DNA of 8,912 bases from an uncultured Collinsella sp. Its GTDB lineage: Bacteria; Actinomycetota; Coriobacteriia; Coriobacteriales; Coriobacteriaceae. Below the pieces are notes generated by a model. That model was not told where the DNA came from and did no database searches. It was given only the letters and a program-made list of their open reading frames with translations. Position numbers and translations under genes: made by a program. Shown here one piece after another: positions 6,318-8,912 of the stretch (positions are counted from its first letter, which is position 1; every line of letters begins with the position of its first letter). Location of the stretch: contig USBA01000071.1 of assembly GCA_900552735.1 (NCBI GenBank), forward strand, positions 1 through 8,912, in the 5' to 3' direction.

Positions 6318-7388
6318 TCAGTGCCCACACCACTGACGCTTCCATTCCTCAGCCAAATCGGCCCGTCGCGGAATACCCGCTAGCCTCATCTTTTCAACCA
6401 GCTTCCCCGGGTTCTTGAGTTCATCAAACGTGAACCGAAGTACCTTGTGCCCGAGCATTGTCAGATGAGATTCCCGCTGACGCTCTGCCACGAACGGGTC
6501 GACCGACTCCCGGCCCTCGCCGTTCTGCAAGGCATACTTCCCCTTTCCGTCGAGCTCGCCGATGACGCACGTCCCGTCCTCGAGCCTCCAGAAATAATCG
6601 ACCCGAAACACCTGGCTCAAATCGAGCGGATCGCGAAACTCAACCTGCAACTCTGGCACCGGAAAACCGTATGCAATAAAGAACGCTCGGAACCGAGACT
6701 CGCCACCGTTTTCGGACAGGCCGTCCGCATGCGACGCAATCACCTGAGCTCTGCGATACCCTCGCCTGCCCTCGCAATCGGCCTGGAGCCGTTCGCAGAG
6801 GTCGTCGCGCGACATGCCCTTCGCCCGCAATGCAGAATCGGCGATCGCCAGACCATACGAAAACGGCGCACGCAGCAGACAATCCTCCACCGTGCGCCAA
6901 AACGGCGTCACCCGCACGCCATCGACGCGCTCAAGCGCACCCGCCGCCTGCGGACGTAGAAGCCTACACCCCGTACTCAACGCCACCGAACAACCCGTTT
7001 TGACCAAGTAACGCGGACCGAGCAGATCATTCGGCACCTCCAGACCCCATATCAGCGCGGCATCATACCCCCAAAACGCCCAATCGGGATGAAACTCCGC
7101 AAGTCCCTTGATGGTCCACCGCGCCCGCTCCGGCGGTGTCAATGCATCCCATTCATACTGAAAACAAAAAAGGTGCGATTCGGGCTCCGCAATATCGTCT
7201 GTGCCCACATGGCGCCGCAGCCACATGAGCTCGGCATTGTCGTGCGTCACAAGCAGCACGTCTTGTTCAGCCGCCTCCGTGAGCCTGGCAAGCATCCTAT
7301 TCCGCGCCAAGGTGTTACGTGTTGCATGCTTGTGTTTAAAAACGGTATTAGACACTTCTATCACCATCACATCGGAGAAATGGACCAT
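6318..7388 (-). CDS. AbiEi-like protein with C-terminal DUF559 nuclease-fold domain
   Basis: Encodes about 356 residues. The layout resembles the actinobacterial proteins usually labelled type IV antitoxin AbiEi family/DUF559: an N-terminal part, a middle with VTPFWRTVEDCLL, then GESRFR leading into the C-terminal domain. The C-terminal domain has the PD-(D/E)xK-type pattern VDYFW ... GELDGKGKY ... LGHKVLRFTFDEL. The likely catalytic set is D in VDYFW, E and D in GELDGK, and K, the arrangement seen in Vsr/DUF559 folds. Biochemical role unknown. No AbiEii-type nucleotidyltransferase toxin lies next to it. No clear ribosome site exists for any start: ATG at 7388 is used, but TTG at 7412, ATG at 7367 and ATG at 7307 are possible. 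It is enclosed by hairpin arrays, 9 bp after its stop and 3-27 bp before its start. Confidence 0.8.
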   Translation of the reverse strand: MVHFSDVMVIEVSNTVFKHKHATRNTLARNRMLARLTEAAEQDVLLVTHDNAELMWLRRHVGTDDIAEPESHLFCFQYEWDALTPPERARWTIKGLAEFHPDWAFWGYDAALIWGLEVPNDLLGPRYLVKTGCSVALSTGCRLLRPQAAGALERVDGVRVTPFWRTVEDCLLRAPFSYGLAIADSALRAKGMSRDDLCERLQADCEGRRGYRRAQVIASHADGLSENGGESRFRAFFIAYGFPVPELQVEFRDPLDLSQVFRVDYFWRLEDGTCVIGELDGKGKYALQNGEGRESVDPFVAERQRESHLTMLGHKVLRFTFDELKNPGKLVEKMRLAGIPRRADLAEEWKRQWCGH

Positions 7389-7415
7389 CGCCGCTGTTGC
7401 CGCCGCTGACAAATG

Positions 7416-7710
7416 TCTTGATCTGTAACAGGAAGACAGTCTTTGAGCCTCTAGTTGTTACAGATCGAGATTTTCAGTCGTGCGTCCAACCTTTGTCTCG
7501 ATCTGTAACAGGTAGGTCGAATTTTGGCCCCTTCCCGTTACAGATCGAGATCTTTCGGCAGGCGCCAACCTTCCGTCTTGATCTGTAACAGTTAGATGGC
7601 CAAACGGCCCCTTGTTGTTACAGATCGAGACATTCAGTCGAGTCTGCATTGTTCATCTCGATCTGTAACAACTACGGGTCCAAATGGTCTCTAGACGTTA
7701 CTGATCGAGA
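7416..7710. repeat. Array 3 of 55-nt hairpin units, exact 80-bp period (4 units)
   Basis: Units are at 7416-7470, 7496-7550, 7576-7630 and 7656-7710, again with 25-nt spacers. The left arms all end in ATCTGTAACA. Right arms are TGTTACAGATCGAGA except in units 2 and 4, where the first base is C; unit 4 also has CTGAT for CAGAT. The last unit is the most degenerate. The array fills almost all of the gap between the start of the DUF559 gene and the stop of the gene at 7752. If those two - strand genes form an operon, the array lies inside their transcript. Confidence 0.95.
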
Positions 7711-7751
7711 CAAAAAGGCAGAGGGCAAGGCGGGCGACAACTGCCCATCCC

Positions 7752-8459
7752 CTACTCCCATTCCTGTTCGTAGATGTTGAGCGACTTCACATACCGCCCC
7801 TGGGCACCCATGATGTCGCGAACCAGCCTCAGAAAGAAGCTGATACACGAGGTGTCGAAACCGTCCTCTAGGTCCTCGGGATGCACCGCGCCAGGCCCGT
7901 CGACCGCCGTATCGCTCAGGCGTGCAATGTCGTAGAGGTAGAGCTGCCCCGCCGTCAGCCAGACATCGTCGACGCACGCGATACGCACCGCAATCGCACC
8001 TTCGCGCCAGTGCTCTTTTTGCACGATATGTGGGTCGTAGATATCAAAACGACGGTCGGTGCGTGTGTCACGCAGCGCGACCATACCAGTCGCAGGGTCC
8101 TTGTCCAAAATGCCAAAGCGCGAGAAATACTGCGTGTCGCGCACCTGTTCGAGCCGCCTGAGCGAAGCAGGCGAAAGCGATGCCGGCGGCTCGTCCACAT
8201 ACAGCTCAAGCAGCGTCTTGCCATGGCAATAGGGACGCTCGAACAGCAGCCAATCGGTAAATGCCATGTTATAGGCCATGATTTCGCTTTGCGAAGGCTC
8301 CTCGCAATAGCTGAGCCATGGATCGACTATCACTTCGAACTGCGTGCGCGCCGACTCCAAAAACTGAAACTTGCGCAGCATCCAAAACTGGGCCATGTCG
8401 GCAATATCGTTACCGACGGCCTCGGTCAGACGTCCCCGGTCCAAAACATGATCGGCCAT
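7752..8459 (-). CDS. Conserved-looking protein of unknown function
   Basis: A 235-residue soluble protein that I do not recognise. It has no signal peptide, membrane segment or cysteine motif. The N-terminal half is rich in aromatic and acidic residues (about residues 25-85), suggesting a helical domain. The middle segment SRFGILDKDPATGMVALRDT, followed by FDIYDP and then GAIAVRIACVDDVWLTAGQ, reads like a small beta-barrel: strand, 'D-x-x-T-G' turn, strand. This arrangement is reminiscent of domains found in SEC-C-containing proteins, but no SEC-C cysteines are present. The start ATG (8457-8459) has a very strong ribosome site, GAGGAGG, about six bases upstream, and that site can be closed by a hairpin. 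It lies upstream of, and on the same strand as, the DUF559 gene, with array 3 between them. Confidence 0.75.
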   Translation of the reverse strand: MADHVLDRGRLTEAVGNDIADMAQFWMLRKFQFLESARTQFEVIVDPWLSYCEEPSQSEIMAYNMAFTDWLLFERPYCHGKTLLELYVDEPPASLSPASLRRLEQVRDTQYFSRFGILDKDPATGMVALRDTRTDRRFDIYDPHIVQKEHWREGAIAVRIACVDDVWLTAGQLYLYDIARLSDTAVDGPGAVHPEDLEDGFDTSCISFFLRLVRDIMGAQGRYVKSLNIYEQEWE

Positions 8460-8463
8460 GGCA

Positions 8464-8506
8464 TCCTCCTCAAACTGATGGACCTCAATTTGAGCTTACG
8501 AGGAGG
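8464..8506 (-). promoter_or_regulatory. Leader hairpin covering the ribosome binding site
   Basis: In the - strand transcript, CTCAAA (8489-8494) can pair with TTTGAG (8469-8474), and CCTC (8500-8503) with GAGG (8465-8468), across a 5-nt bulge and a 14-nt loop. The ribosome site GAGGAGGA (8464-8471) is almost wholly inside this 10-bp stem, so translation of the downstream gene could be limited when it forms. The pairing is seen; regulation is inferred. Confidence 0.45.
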
Positions 8507-8705
8507 GCAGACGACCGTGGCCAGCACGGGCAAAATGGGTCTCCGGCTGCAAACCGGATACTGACCAAACACTTGACGGCACACTTGACCGAATGAGCGC
8601 ACCGCAAAGAAACCGCAGGTAGGCATAGACAGCGAACCAGCTCTTTTGAGCACTCACACGTCGACAAACGAACAGGCGCCCCGCAAAGAGCGTCCCCAAC
8701 GACTA

Positions 8706-8750
8706 GACAAAAAAGAACGTCCCCAATGACTAGTCATCGGGGACGTTCTT
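8706..8750 (-). terminator. Intrinsic terminator of the oxidoreductase gene, 38-nt palindrome
   Basis: AAGAACGTCCCC (8713-8724) and GGGGACGTTCTT (8739-8750) form a perfect 12-bp stem. The 14-nt centre contains the palindrome ATGACTAGTCAT, so 38 nt pair with only one mismatch. On the - strand the hairpin is followed by TTTTTT (8709-8714, overlapping the stem base), and it lies 11 bp after the oxidoreductase stop. A direct partial copy, GCGTCCCCAACGACTAG, lies beside it at about 8689-8705. Confidence 0.85.
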
Positions 8751-8761
8751 AAATGACTACT

Positions 8762-8912
8762 TTACAGCTCCAGCGCCTGGGCGACCTCGGCTGCGCAGGC
8801 CAGGGCATCGGCCATGGCACTCACCACGAGCGAGCTGCCGTTGCGGGCGTCGCCGGCCACATACACCGGCGTGGCATCGGCAGTGACACCGTCCACACGG
8901 GCCGCGAGATGC
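8762..8912 (-). CDS. C-terminus of FAD/NAD(P)-dependent oxidoreductase (glutamate synthase small-subunit-like)
   Basis: The last 49 codons of a - strand gene that continues beyond the right edge, ending in TAA (8762-8764). The segment TPVYVAGDARNGSSLVVSAMADA, followed by an alanine-rich helix, matches the closing FAD-contacting motif of two-dinucleotide-binding oxidoreductases. The 'GD-x-R-x-G-x-S-L-V-V' form is typical of the glutamate synthase NADPH small subunit (GltD) and its relatives, which pass electrons from NAD(P)H through FAD. Only the C-terminus is visible, so GltD itself cannot be separated from related FAD oxidoreductases. Confidence 0.8.
   Translation of the reverse strand, partial: HLAARVDGVTADATPVYVAGDARNGSSLVVSAMADALACAAEVAQALEL

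Noticed and set aside
307..7710. CRISPR arrays
   Set aside because: The repeats alternate in orientation as inverted 15-mers, spacers of different arrays are related to each other (22 of 25 in one case), the spacing unit is an 80-bp hairpin-plus-spacer, and there are no cas genes.
307..7710. Integron attC sites
   Set aside because: The arms lack the RYYYAAC and GTTRRRY core sites, units follow one another without cassette genes between them, and no integrase is visible.
7416..7710. ToxIN-type (type III) antitoxin RNA repeats in front of a toxin gene
   Set aside because: The same arrays occur where no such gene follows, the units are palindromic, no terminator separates array and gene, and the protein does not look like a ToxN-family endoribonuclease.
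8426..8699. Small - strand frames upstream of the 7752-8459 gene
   Set aside because: Several overlapping frames exist, none with a ribosome site or convincing composition; the region is more likely the leader and promoter of that gene.

Overview
The window looks like chromosomal DNA of a high-GC gut actinobacterium of the class Coriobacteriia, most likely Collinsella. This is an inference from GC-rich codon use, the C-terminal form of the partial protein at the left edge, the AbiEi/DUF559-type protein, and the abundant short palindromic intergenic repeats. No database search was possible.

Layout. (1) 1-263: end of a protein resembling the DUF6273 family. (2) 264-754: intergenic, with a strikingly regular array of four hairpin units at 307-601, then a copper-type promoter and operator. 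(3) 755-3860: a copper homeostasis locus on the + strand: copA (Cu+ export ATPase), a CopZ-like chaperone and a CsoR-family repressor. copZ is bracketed by two copies of a different palindromic repeat, and the first of these contains the stop codon of copA. (4) 3861-4480: GGGGAC-type palindromes, then a small two-helix membrane protein with a zinc ribbon. (5) 4505-4537: a bidirectional terminator between convergent genes. (6) 4571-5941, - strand: a metal-dependent amidohydrolase. (7) 6094-7710: two further hairpin arrays (three and four units) tightly enclosing a - strand gene for an AbiEi-like/DUF559 protein. (8) 7752-8459, - strand: a protein of unknown function. (9) 8762 to the right edge, - strand: the C-terminus of an FAD/NAD(P)-dependent oxidoreductase resembling the glutamate synthase small subunit, with a strong terminator.

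The copper genes form a clear module: CsoR should sense Cu+ and repress the copA promoter, CopZ should carry Cu+ to CopA, and CopA exports it.

The most unusual content is the repeat system. Eleven hairpin units sit in three arrays with an exact 80-bp period. The geometry is 15-nt arm, 25-nt loop, 15-nt inverted arm, 25-nt spacer, so a 15-mer alternates in orientation every 40 bp. The arrays on either side of the DUF559 gene appear to be paralogous direct repeats. I do not recognise this element family. It is not a CRISPR and does not match integron attC consensus.
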